From an uncultured Eggerthella sp. (GTDB lineage Bacteria; Actinomycetota; Coriobacteriia; Coriobacteriales; Eggerthellaceae), in assembly GCA_902470405.1 (NCBI GenBank), contig CABRGJ010000041.1, positions 1 through 7,116 on the forward strand: a stretch of DNA of 7,116 nucleotides, given 5' to 3'. The notes under the pieces are model-generated. The model made no database searches. It saw nothing but the letters and a program-made list of their open reading frames with translations, and was not told where the DNA came from. Below, in pieces: positions 1-6,246 of this stretch. A program made the position numbers and the translations under genes. The stretch's first letter is position 1. The number at the start of each line of letters is the position of its first letter.

Positions 1-558
1 CATGTAGGGCAGTATCTGCCCGATTGGCATCCTTGGGAAAGTTATAAGAGTTTTTTCGTTGCCGATGAAAGAACGAGCGGTGTAAGAGAGTTGCTTGCGA
101 TCGAATTGCCTTGGCTGATCAAAACTTTTGGACCTATTGAAAAAACAGGTCATGTCTCGCAAAAGATCAGCGATCTTGATATTTCATATGATGATGCGAT
201 TGCCGTTACGATAAAACATGAGAATGGTTCGATCGGGACACTTCTCATTGATGTGGTGTGTCGAAAAGCAGTACGAGATTTTTCCTTTACCAGTGAAGAC
301 CGCTATGTTGAATGGGACGGATCTCCGACAGGCGTGCAGTATCTCGACCTTGATTCTCACGAGATGGTCAAGGTTGATGTGTATGGAAGCGAAGGAGCGG
401 ATCAGAGAAGCGACTACGCTCGCTTCATTGTCGAGGACGCATATCGGGCAGAATTAGCTGCTTTCATCGACGCGATAGAATCGGGATCGACCTTGAAGTG
501 GAGTCTTGAGGATGACGGGGCAGTTCTTTCCCTTATTGACAGATTGGAACAACGATGA
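1..558 (+). CDS. Gfo/Idh/MocA-family oxidoreductase, C-terminal part (5' end outside window)
   Basis: The reading frame is open from base 1 (CAT GTA GGG) to the TGA at 556-558, giving 185 visible residues. The N-terminal Rossmann domain lies upstream of the window. A start at the internal TTG/ATG-like codons near 91 is unlikely, because the residues before them (GQYLPDWHPWESY, then ERTSGVRELLAIELPW) are typical of this family's C-terminal domain. Family members are NAD(P)-dependent dehydrogenases, reductases or dehydratases acting on sugars or nucleotide sugars in the cytoplasm. The segment aligning with the usual GGGxxxDxxxHxxD motif reads GVRELLAIELPW, so the usual Asp, His and second Asp are replaced by Leu, Glu and Trp. 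From memory this is a trait of a subfamily found in surface-glycan clusters; substrate unknown. The stop overlaps the next gene's start (ATGA), implying translational coupling with its paralogue. Family call is firm; activity is inference. Confidence 0.85.
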   Translation, partial: HVGQYLPDWHPWESYKSFFVADERTSGVRELLAIELPWLIKTFGPIEKTGHVSQKISDLDISYDDAIAVTIKHENGSIGTLLIDVVCRKAVRDFSFTSEDRYVEWDGSPTGVQYLDLDSHEMVKVDVYGSEGADQRSDYARFIVEDAYRAELAAFIDAIESGSTLKWSLEDDGAVLSLIDRLEQR

Positions 559-1478
559 AGGTTCTTTTTGCTGGTTACGGATCGATCGCGCGTCGTCATG
601 TGGCCAATCTTCGTAGTATTTGCAAAGAAAGAGGAGTGGAACTAGAGATCGATCTGTTGCGCTTTACCTCCTCAGACGCACCTGAGGGCATCAGGGACGT
701 ATTCTCTTCTCCTGAAATGGTCGATGACTGCTACGATGCGGTATTCGTTACGAATTCGACCTCTGCCCATTACCCCACGCTTTTGAGTCTTCTTGATCAT
801 TCGGATTTCTTCTTTGTCGAGAAGCCGGTATTCGATGATTTCAACGTGGATATCGCTCCTTTTTTAAGCGGTGAAAAATTCTTTCACGTTGCTAGTCCGC
901 TTCGCTTCACAAATGTGATGCAATGGATTCGAGAGCGAATTCCTTATGACAATATCATTGCTCTTCGTTGTGTCAGTTCGAGCTATTTGCCTGATTGGCG
1001 CCCTGGTGTTGATTATCGACAGACCTATAGCGCTCATGCCGACATGGGCGGAGGCGTCGAGATAGATCTGATTCACGAATTAGATTATGTGTGTTCTTTA
1101 TTAGGGCTTCCTACATCAGTGGAGTCGTTTATCGGCAAGATCTCCGATTTGGAGATCGACTCTAACGATATCGCACTTTATATCGCTGATTTTGATGGTA
1201 AAACAGCGGAGATTCACGTTGATTATTTTGGTCGTGCTCCTTTACGCCGTTTGGAGATCTTCACTACAGAGGAAACTTATGTGTGCGATTTGATCGCTTC
1301 GCGAATTGAGCGATTGCGAGCGGGCGATGTTATTGAATTTGGCGAAGAGAGGAATGACTTTCAACGCAGAGAACTTGAGCATTTTCTTGATTGCATGGCT
1401 TTGCGAGAGCAGCCGAATAACGGGATCGAGGAGGCTGTTCAAGTGCTCCGTGTAGCAAAAACAGGCGCATTAGGTTGA
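555..1478 (+). CDS. Gfo/Idh/MocA-family oxidoreductase, complete
   Basis: This 307-residue protein has the full fold. The N-terminal NAD(P)-binding motif is GYGSIARRH (residues 7-15). The E-K-P signature is at 89-91, with K90 the expected catalytic lysine. The second-domain motif GGGVEIDLIHELDY at 165-178 keeps D171, H174 and D177. A YLPDW segment (144-148) and a KISDLEI segment (195-201) match the upstream gene (YLPDW, KISDLDI), so the two are paralogues. Length is slightly short for the family (commonly about 330-380). The ATG lies inside the previous gene's stop (ATGA), so expression is probably coupled to that gene. The likely role is an NAD(P)-dependent oxidation/reduction of a sugar or nucleotide sugar for a surface polysaccharide or glycan; this is inferred from family and pairing, and no synthase or transferase is visible to fix the pathway. 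Composition is more AT-rich than the genes to the right. Confidence 0.9.
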   Translation: MKVLFAGYGSIARRHVANLRSICKERGVELEIDLLRFTSSDAPEGIRDVFSSPEMVDDCYDAVFVTNSTSAHYPTLLSLLDHSDFFFVEKPVFDDFNVDIAPFLSGEKFFHVASPLRFTNVMQWIRERIPYDNIIALRCVSSSYLPDWRPGVDYRQTYSAHADMGGGVEIDLIHELDYVCSLLGLPTSVESFIGKISDLEIDSNDIALYIADFDGKTAEIHVDYFGRAPLRRLEIFTTEETYVCDLIASRIERLRAGDVIEFGEERNDFQRRELEHFLDCMALREQPNNGIEEAVQVLRVAKTGALG

Positions 1479-1504
1479 GACTTGTTCAAAGATTCTTTTG
1501 GACT

Positions 1505-1939
1505 CTAATCCTGAAGCTCTAAAAACTTGAGGATATGTTCGGCGACGCAGACGACTTTGCCATCCTGATTGACGATCTCCACCGTTGCGATAGTCTTGCC
1601 GGTTTCTTCATCAACAGAAATGACTTCATAGTTGCAGGTTATCGTGTCGCCAAAATAGACGGGTCCTGTAAAACGTACATGGTCGTAGCCATAAGACGCG
1701 ACAGGACATTCATTGTCGTAAGGCTGATGAATGAGGGTTGATGCCGTGCTCGAGAGCGCGAAGGTCAGTACGCCGTGAGCGATACGCGTACCGTATTGAG
1801 TGCTTTTCATATACTCTTCGTTGGTATGGAAAGGGCTGAAGTCGCCCGTGATCCCTGCAAACTGATACACATCTGATTCTGCGATGGTCTTGGTAAACGT
1901 CTGCTTGTCGCCAACTGACAAAGGCACTTTAACTGACAT
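1505..1939 (-). CDS. MaoC-like (R)-specific enoyl-CoA hydratase
   Basis: The 144-residue protein has a single hot-dog domain. It carries the hydratase-2 signature at residues 29-38 (GITGDFSPFH), with D33 and H38 as the expected catalytic pair, followed by the family HG at 55-56. The family adds water across trans-2-enoyl-CoA to give (R)-3-hydroxyacyl-CoA, linking beta-oxidation or fatty-acid intermediates to other products (PhaJ type). Length matches single-domain members (about 135-160). The actual acyl substrate cannot be read from sequence. The ATG at 1939-1937 is preceded by a strong SD (GGGGAGG, plus-strand 1944-1950) four bases away. The gene is convergent with the oxidoreductase to its left (26 bp apart, no good terminator seen), and a separate promoter lies upstream, so it is probably monocistronic. 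No polymer synthase or other acyl-CoA gene is adjacent. Confidence 0.88.
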   Translation of the reverse strand: MSVKVPLSVGDKQTFTKTIAESDVYQFAGITGDFSPFHTNEEYMKSTQYGTRIAHGVLTFALSSTASTLIHQPYDNECPVASYGYDHVRFTGPVYFGDTITCNYEVISVDEETGKTIATVEIVNQDGKVVCVAEHILKFLELQD

Positions 1940-2012
1940 GATACCTCCCCTCTTCGCACGGCATATAAATGGCTGTGCAATACCTAGAGTGAATTCTATC
2001 GGTGTTAGGTCG

Positions 2013-2041
2013 ATTAGATAGCGAGATTTACAAGGTGTAAA
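2013..2041 (-). promoter_or_regulatory. Sigma-70-type promoter for the MaoC-like hydratase gene
   Basis: On the minus strand the -35 is TTTACA (plus 2036-2041) and the -10 is TCTAAT (plus 2013-2018), each 5 of 6 to consensus, separated by exactly 17 bp. Transcription would begin near 2006, leaving a leader of about 66 nt before the hydratase ATG. The -35 is one arm of a perfect inverted repeat (2027-2041). Confidence 0.6.
2027..2041. promoter_or_regulatory. Perfect 15-bp inverted repeat overlapping the -35; putative operator
   Basis: The plus strand reads TTTACA-AGG-TGTAAA: two perfect 6-bp arms around 3 bp. One arm is the -35 element of the hydratase promoter, so a dimeric repressor binding here would block RNA polymerase. 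The cognate regulator is not in view; the MerR protein in this window is more likely to act at 5135-5165. Confidence 0.4.
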
Positions 2042-2068
2042 GGAGCGGTTGCCAGATCGTGGGAGCTG

Positions 2069-3697
2069 CTAGTGCTTTTTGAATACCTGAGTTCCGCCGG
2101 CGTCAGGACGCTGGTCGCGGCGAATTTTACGCTGAACATTTGGGTCGGTGATGCGTCGTGTTTGATCTGCAAGGGGTGATGCGCCGATTGCGGGGTTTGC
2201 TGCTTGCCTGGTGCTCGGAATTATTTGCGTTGGTGCGCGATCGGCTGATGCGTCATCAACAGGATGCTGCTCGTCGTAATTCACGGCGAGCAAACTATCA
2301 AGCGCTGCCTGTTTTCCATGGTCGTCTTCAGTCTGAGGCATTTGTTCGCTTCGCGGTCTAGTTAGTTGCGGATTCGCCTGGTCAGCAAAGGCAACCGTGT
2401 TACCAGGTTGTTCATCGTGGCTTACCCTTTGTGGGTCGCGACCTTGTTCTTCACCGCCATGGCTTGCATCATACATCTTGTTGGCGTCACTTTGCTTCGA
2501 CGGCGCGAGCCGCGTACCTGAAATGATCTCGCTCAACGATACGTAGGGATGGCCCGAAAACGACCCGATCACGCGTGCAACGATGGTGAGCAACCATACT
2601 ATGATGATGAGCCCTACGATCTGGAGGAGGATACCACTGTTTGAGCCTTCTATTTCATCAGGGACCAGTAAGACCAAAGCAAGAGGGACAAGCAAGAAGA
2701 GCGCCGAAGCGAGGTAGCGCACCCAGTAGCTCCAAGCTGGAGCATCACTGCCATCGGTTCTCACAATGTGGATTCCTACCAGCGCTTTTCCGATCGTGCG
2801 CCCTTTAGAGGCCAAAGGAATCACGGCAAACAAGATGGCGCCAAGGGCAAGCGCGATCAAAAGCGCGCTCATGGGGTCAGCGAGCAGACCACCGATAAAA
2901 CGGAATGCGAGTGTCTTTGCACCTGCGCGCGAAGGGTCGACAGCCAGTGCTTTTGCAATCTGGGCATCAGTCGGGCTGAGCATGATCCAGGCGATGGCGA
3001 ATACGGCAAGCAGGATCGTAAGATCGACGATGGTGGCGATCAGACGGCGCGTGAGAGAAACGCGACTGCTGCCGCGTTCGCGGGATTGTTCATTCACCTC
3101 GGTCATGCTAGGCAGCGCCCAGGAAAGCGGGATCATCAGCCAGAAACCAAGCATCGCGCCGGTGGTGTTCAAGATCAGGTCGTCCACATCGAAGAGGCGA
3201 TAAGGGTGATCATAAGTCCCGAAGAGGGCAGTCAGTTGCGAGGTTTCGAACATAAGCGTGGTCGCGAAGCCGATGAGCAGTGCTTGCCACCAACGACAAC
3301 GGAAAAGATAGCACAGATAGGCACCGAGCGGCATCGTTAGCATCACATTGAAGATGGCTTCGTATACGGCCTGTGCCTTGAGTGTTGGCCCCCAGGTGCT
3401 ACGGTCGGCAAGGTCGAAATCGGTCGTTTCGCGAATTTGCTCAAGAACATGGAATGGCTGAAGCTGTGGAGTTTGGGCTATCTCCACGATATGGCTCGGA
3501 TCCTTCGGCAACGGAAAAACGACCAGCGATATTGCGCACATGCAGTACAAGATGAACGTGAAAACTACGAAGGTCTTCCAGACCGAGATGGCACCGAAGC
3601 GGCGGTATTGATAGAGCGCATAGGGCATTGCCAGCAAGAGCGCGACCAGTGGAAATGCGAGAAAACCGAGCTGTATGTCATAGGCGAAGTTGCTCAT
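2069..3697 (-). CDS. VanZ-RDD fusion membrane protein with hydrophilic C-terminal tail
   Basis: Counting from ATG 3697 the protein has 542 residues. Residues 8-195 form a VanZ-like domain: several hydrophobic helices, a FETSQ segment (150-154), and the hallmark RLFDVDDLILNTTG (167-180). Residues about 212-395 form an RDD domain: RR at 217-218, D225 in the first helix, and GRTIGKALVGIHIV (299-312). Residues 400-542 are polar and rich in Q, D, R, N and P, probably a disordered cytoplasmic tail. VanZ proteins are known for low-level teicoplanin/lipoglycopeptide resistance, but most homologues are uncharacterised; RDD domains are a poorly defined membrane family. A GTG at 3757 would add 20 residues and overlap the upstream MFS stop by 4 bp (GTGA) but has no SD. 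The ATG at 3697 starts right before the first helix and has AGGA 12 bases away. I prefer 3697, moderately. It follows the MFS gene in the same direction, probably one operon. Confidence 0.82.
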   Translation of the reverse strand: MSNFAYDIQLGFLAFPLVALLLAMPYALYQYRRFGAISVWKTFVVFTFILYCMCAISLVVFPLPKDPSHIVEIAQTPQLQPFHVLEQIRETTDFDLADRSTWGPTLKAQAVYEAIFNVMLTMPLGAYLCYLFRCRWWQALLIGFATTLMFETSQLTALFGTYDHPYRLFDVDDLILNTTGAMLGFWLMIPLSWALPSMTEVNEQSRERGSSRVSLTRRLIATIVDLTILLAVFAIAWIMLSPTDAQIAKALAVDPSRAGAKTLAFRFIGGLLADPMSALLIALALGAILFAVIPLASKGRTIGKALVGIHIVRTDGSDAPAWSYWVRYLASALFLLVPLALVLLVPDEIEGSNSGILLQIVGLIIIVWLLTIVARVIGSFSGHPYVSLSEIISGTRLAPSKQSDANKMYDASHGGEEQGRDPQRVSHDEQPGNTVAFADQANPQLTRPRSEQMPQTEDDHGKQAALDSLLAVNYDEQHPVDDASADRAPTQIIPSTRQAANPAIGASPLADQTRRITDPNVQRKIRRDQRPDAGGTQVFKKH

Positions 3698-3753
3698 TGG
3701 TAGTTTTAATCCTACTGGAAAGACCGAGGTCGCTGAGCATTCGCGCGAAATCT

Positions 3754-5091
3754 TCACGTTTGTAAGTTAGTGGGATCATTTACATCCTGATCATCAAGCG
3801 TGCGCAAGGATCGCGAAAGAAACGAAAGACCCATCGCAATGCATAGCAGCGCTCCGCATATCACGAACCAACAATTGACGCCAAGCGCGTCGGCTGCAGG
3901 GCCTGCAATAAACAACCCGACGGGCGATGCCAAGGCAGTTAAAGAGCCGAAGAGGCCCATAACACGACCAAAAGACTCTTGCGGAATGCGTTTCTGCATG
4001 AGTGGCAGGATAGGTGCGTTGAAGACTGCAGTGGCTGCGAAGATGAATGCGATGATGCCCACGAAGACGAAGAAGCCTGATTGTGGCAAAAGACCTGCGG
4101 CAATACATCCTGCACCGATGGCAACACCAGCAGCAACAAGGACAGGAACAAGTCGCTTCCCGCCGCCCCACATCAGCATGAAAAGCGAGCCGATCAAAAG
4201 GCCGATCCCCGCTGCAGCTTCAACGCCGGAAGCGGCGTAGCCATCACCTCCGAACCAGTTGTATGTCATGAGCGGAGAGAGTGTTCCGAGGGGCAAGAAA
4301 AGCAGCATGCCGGCAACTACGAGCGTCAGAAGGGGCTTGATGCCTGGTTCGTCATTCAGGATTACGAAGCCATGCGCAAGATCCTTACCAACACCTCCTG
4401 AAGAGGTGCTTTGTCCTTGCGCGTAAGGCAGTTTGGCGAACGCCAAGCACACGCAAGCGATCGCAGCGCAGATCGCGTCCATGACCAGTACTGCAACGAA
4501 TCCAAGGGCTGAGTAGAGCGCGATGCCAAGCACAGGGCCGATGATGGCTGAAGCGCTCGTGAGGCTTTGGTCAAGCGTATTGATGCGCACCATGTCCCGT
4601 TCGGGAACAAGCTCGGGCATGAGCGCCATCAAAGAGGTTCCGTGGAATGCTTGGGCAGCTGAGCGGACGGTCAGCAGTAGTAGTAAGAGCCAGATGGAGA
4701 GCTGTCCGACTAGCATAAGCAGCGCAAGTACGAGGGAGAAAGCGCCCGCAAGGCCATCAGCAGCGATCATAACGTGCTTGCGATTAAACCGATCAGCAAC
4801 AACGCCGCCAAAAGGGGAAAGAAGCGCTGTGGGAAGGAGCGCTGCGACTCCCGCTGCAGCGAGCAAGAGTGCTGAGTTCTCGGTGGTGATGATATACCAG
4901 AGCGCGGCGAAAGTAGCTGCGCAGGTAGCGAGGATAGATGCTGCTTGCCCCGACCAGATCAGCACGATGGCACCTTTCCAGTTGTGCGGCAGTAGATGGC
5001 CATTAGCGTTGACCTCGACGGTTGGAGTTGTAGACGGCTCGCCTGCGAGATCTGTTATGTATTCGCTAGGTTGCACAGGTTTGTCATTCAT
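3754..5091 (-). CDS. MFS exporter, DHA3 (MefA/EntS-like) type
   Basis: This is a 445-residue membrane transporter with a polar N-terminal stretch of about 38 residues, then alternating hydrophobic segments consistent with 12 helices in two halves. MFS motif A lies between helices 2 and 3 (GGVVADRFNRK, 95-105, with D100 and R101). The VPERDMVRINTLDQ stretch (162-175) followed by SASAIIGPVLG (179-189) is typical of drug and siderophore exporters related to MefA and EntS. These are proton-driven efflux pumps in the cytoplasmic membrane; the substrate is not predictable. The frame continues up to an ATG at 5169, but that start lies upstream of the predicted -10. The ATG at 5091 has a CAGGAG ribosome-binding site 7 bases away, so it is chosen. 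Transcription is divergent from the adjacent merR-type gene, which very likely controls it. The VanZ-RDD gene follows directly. Confidence 0.88.
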   Translation of the reverse strand: MNDKPVQPSEYITDLAGEPSTTPTVEVNANGHLLPHNWKGAIVLIWSGQAASILATCAATFAALWYIITTENSALLLAAAGVAALLPTALLSPFGGVVADRFNRKHVMIAADGLAGAFSLVLALLMLVGQLSIWLLLLLLTVRSAAQAFHGTSLMALMPELVPERDMVRINTLDQSLTSASAIIGPVLGIALYSALGFVAVLVMDAICAAIACVCLAFAKLPYAQGQSTSSGGVGKDLAHGFVILNDEPGIKPLLTLVVAGMLLFLPLGTLSPLMTYNWFGGDGYAASGVEAAAGIGLLIGSLFMLMWGGGKRLVPVLVAAGVAIGAGCIAAGLLPQSGFFVFVGIIAFIFAATAVFNAPILPLMQKRIPQESFGRVMGLFGSLTALASPVGLFIAGPAADALGVNCWFVICGALLCIAMGLSFLSRSLRTLDDQDVNDPTNLQT

Positions 5092-5098
5092 AGCATTG

Positions 5099-5104
5099 CT
5101 CCTG
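5099..5104 (-). promoter_or_regulatory. Ribosome-binding site that fixes the MFS gene start
   Basis: The minus strand carries CAGGAG seven bases before the ATG at 5091. The longer in-frame start at 5169 has no such site and would lie outside the predicted transcript, so this SD decides the start. Confidence 0.65.
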
Positions 5105-5119
5105 GCAGATAGATCGAAC

Positions 5120-5134
5120 GTGTTTGCAAAACAC
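5120..5134. repeat. 6-bp-arm inverted repeat at the predicted MFS transcription start
   Basis: The plus strand reads GTGTTT-GCA-AAACAC: perfect 6-bp arms around 3 bp, directly downstream of the MFS -10 element (5135-5140), so it spans the likely +1. It could be a second operator or a small hairpin at the 5' end of the transcript. Nothing in the sequence separates these options, and chance is possible. Confidence 0.35.
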
Positions 5135-5165
5135 ATGCTAAACTGTGTGGTAACCACGCGGTCAA
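5135..5165 (-). promoter_or_regulatory. MerR-type over-long (19-bp spacer) promoter for the MFS/VanZ operon
   Basis: On the minus strand the -35 is TTGACC (plus 5160-5165, 5 of 6 to consensus) and the -10 is TAGCAT (plus 5135-5140, 4 of 6), separated by 19 bp instead of 17. Such spacing is the hallmark of promoters activated by MerR-family proteins, which twist the DNA to realign the two boxes. A dyad sits inside the spacer, starting two bases after the -35, nearly the same placement as in the classical mer promoter. A MerR-family gene is divergent next door. The start point would be near 5127, with a leader of about 36 nt. Confidence 0.72.
5147..5157. promoter_or_regulatory. Putative MerR operator dyad
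   Basis: The plus strand reads GTGGT-A-ACCAC, a perfect 5-bp inverted repeat around one base, lying within the 19-bp spacer of the MFS promoter. It also covers the expected -35 region of the oppositely oriented merR promoter, so binding could both activate the exporter and repress the regulator's own gene. Confidence 0.6.
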
Positions 5166-5176
5166 GCATTTAGCAT
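5148..5176 (+). promoter_or_regulatory. Candidate promoter of the merR-type gene
   Basis: A TAGCAT hexamer at 5171-5176 mirrors the MFS -10. Seventeen bases upstream lies TGGTAA (5148-5153), a poor -35 (3 of 6), which overlaps the predicted operator. Transcription would start near 5183, leaving about 27 nt before the ATG at 5210. The weak -35 makes this tentative. Confidence 0.35.
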
Positions 5177-5209
5177 GAAGGTGACGATACATTTTGAACA
5201 GGAGACAAT

Positions 5210-6232
5210 ATGCCTGATGATCTGCTTAAAGCAGGGGAATTCGCTCATCTTTGCAGTACAACTAAAGAAACACTGCGTCACTATAAAGATATTGGGCTAT
5301 TGCAGCCAGTTGCGAAGGCAGAGAACGGCTACCAGCTCTATTCGCCGCTGCAGATCAGCGATTATCTGCTCATTTCATCGTTGCAGCAAGCAGGATGCAG
5401 CTTGCGGGAGATCAAAGGGTATTTGAGCGAACCTGATACTGAAGCGCTCGAGAGCGTGATGGAGAACCGAATTAGCGCCATCGTCGAACAGCGCCGGACG
5501 CTCTTGATGCAGAAATCGCTCCTTGAGAATACGCTGGCACGGATGCGGGCGCGCAATGATTGGCGCCATGATCCTGCCGAATTCAAGCTCGAAATATGCG
5601 AAGCAGAATACTTTCTTGATAGCAACATATCCGACGCGTTTGCTCTGGTTTCCGAGGCAAACTTGCCAGCTGTCATCGAGAAGCAGCTTTCTGCATCTGC
5701 TGAAAAGACTGCAGCAGCCTTTCGAAGCGAAGGCGTTCATGCGGCTGACTGTAGACAGGTCCATCCTTCTCAAGATGGCGTGATGGATGGGCAAACTGAG
5801 CGCATCGTACGCCATATTCTTGATACCTGGCGTCTTGGCCAGAAGCAAGGCGATGTCAGTGAACTGCAGGGCAATTATCGCGTCGGTCGCGAAGCGTTTT
5901 TGCGGAGAGAGCCGTGGGAGGATTTTCATATTTGTACGCGCGTGCGGCCGCACAAGCGTCGTAAGGGCTTGCTTGAAAAGCCGGCAGGAACCTATTTCAA
6001 GTATCTTCGAACGTTGAACTTCGCCAAGATCAAGGATGACTCGCAGGCTGCAGTGGAGCTCTTTAGCGTGTATGAGGGGATGCGGCGCGTGCTCGCTCGT
6101 GAAGGGTTCATACCAACGAGCGATATCTTTGAGCGAGAACTATCGCTTTATACGGGCAACACTGGTGAGATCATATACTCCGAACTGAGCGTTCGAGTTG
6201 ACACAAAACAGGCCAGCAAGAAAACCTGCTGA
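5210..6232 (+). CDS. MerR-family transcriptional regulator with large GyrI/BmrR-like effector domain
   Basis: The 340-residue protein has an N-terminal winged helix-turn-helix (about 6-73) with the family signature TLRHYKDIGLLQP (21-33) and the wing ENGYQLYS (38-45). A charged helix (about 75-118) should form the antiparallel dimer coiled coil. The remaining roughly 220 residues resemble effector domains of multidrug-binding regulators such as BmrR. The C-terminal stretch with EKPAGTYFKYLRTLNF and ELSLYTGNTGEIIYSELSVRV is the most recognisable part. There is no cysteine cluster of the metal-sensing type. The protein is longer than BmrR (about 278). The ATG has an AGGAG site at 5200-5204, five bases away. 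It is divergent from the MFS/VanZ operon, and its operator dyad lies between them, so it most likely activates that operon on ligand binding and represses itself. The ligand is unknown. Its last codons overlap a terminator serving the opposite-strand tRNA. Confidence 0.88.
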   Translation: MPDDLLKAGEFAHLCSTTKETLRHYKDIGLLQPVAKAENGYQLYSPLQISDYLLISSLQQAGCSLREIKGYLSEPDTEALESVMENRISAIVEQRRTLLMQKSLLENTLARMRARNDWRHDPAEFKLEICEAEYFLDSNISDAFALVSEANLPAVIEKQLSASAEKTAAAFRSEGVHAADCRQVHPSQDGVMDGQTERIVRHILDTWRLGQKQGDVSELQGNYRVGREAFLRREPWEDFHICTRVRPHKRRKGLLEKPAGTYFKYLRTLNFAKIKDDSQAAVELFSVYEGMRRVLAREGFIPTSDIFERELSLYTGNTGEIIYSELSVRVDTKQASKKTC

Positions 6233-6236
6233 CCTG
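6201..6236 (-). terminator. Rho-independent terminator of tRNA-Thr, overlapping the merR stop codon
   Basis: Read on the minus strand, CAGGTCAGCA (plus 6227-6236) pairs with TGCTGGCCTG (plus 6209-6218). The stem has 10 pairs with one U-G wobble, an 8-nt loop, and TTTTGTGT follows. On the plus strand the wobble becomes a C-A mismatch and no T run follows, so it serves the minus strand. It starts ten bases past the tRNA CCA end. Confidence 0.7.
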
Positions 6237-6246
6237 CTAAGATTCG

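Larger units (their letters stand above)
5134..5177. repeat. 9-bp perfect inverted repeat flanking the MerR operator
   Basis: CATGCTAAA at 5134-5142 is the exact reverse complement of TTTAGCATG at 5169-5177. The arms enclose the GTGGTAACCAC dyad, and each contains a TAGCAT hexamer facing outward. The left one is the MFS -10; the right one is a candidate -10 for the divergent merR-type gene. The arrangement makes the control region nearly symmetric. Confidence 0.6.

Noticed and set aside
1508..1534. Imperfect hairpin ATCCTgAAG...CTTgAGGAT between the convergent genes
   Set aside because: It has a central G-G mismatch, lies inside the end of the hydratase gene and is followed by no T run on either strand, so I do not call a terminator.
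3800..4240. Long plus-strand open frame opposite the MFS gene (also 4523-5173)
   Set aside because: Antisense shadow of the transporter coding frame; the product is rich in K, R, P and A without domain character, and no promoter or SD is evident.
5092..5169. Longer N-terminus for the MFS protein starting at 5169
   Set aside because: This start lies upstream of the predicted -10 and transcription start and has no SD, while 5091 has CAGGAG at ideal spacing.
5375..5953. Minus-strand 192-codon open frame within merR
   Set aside because: Shadow of the MerR coding frame; no SD, no domain and no conserved motif.
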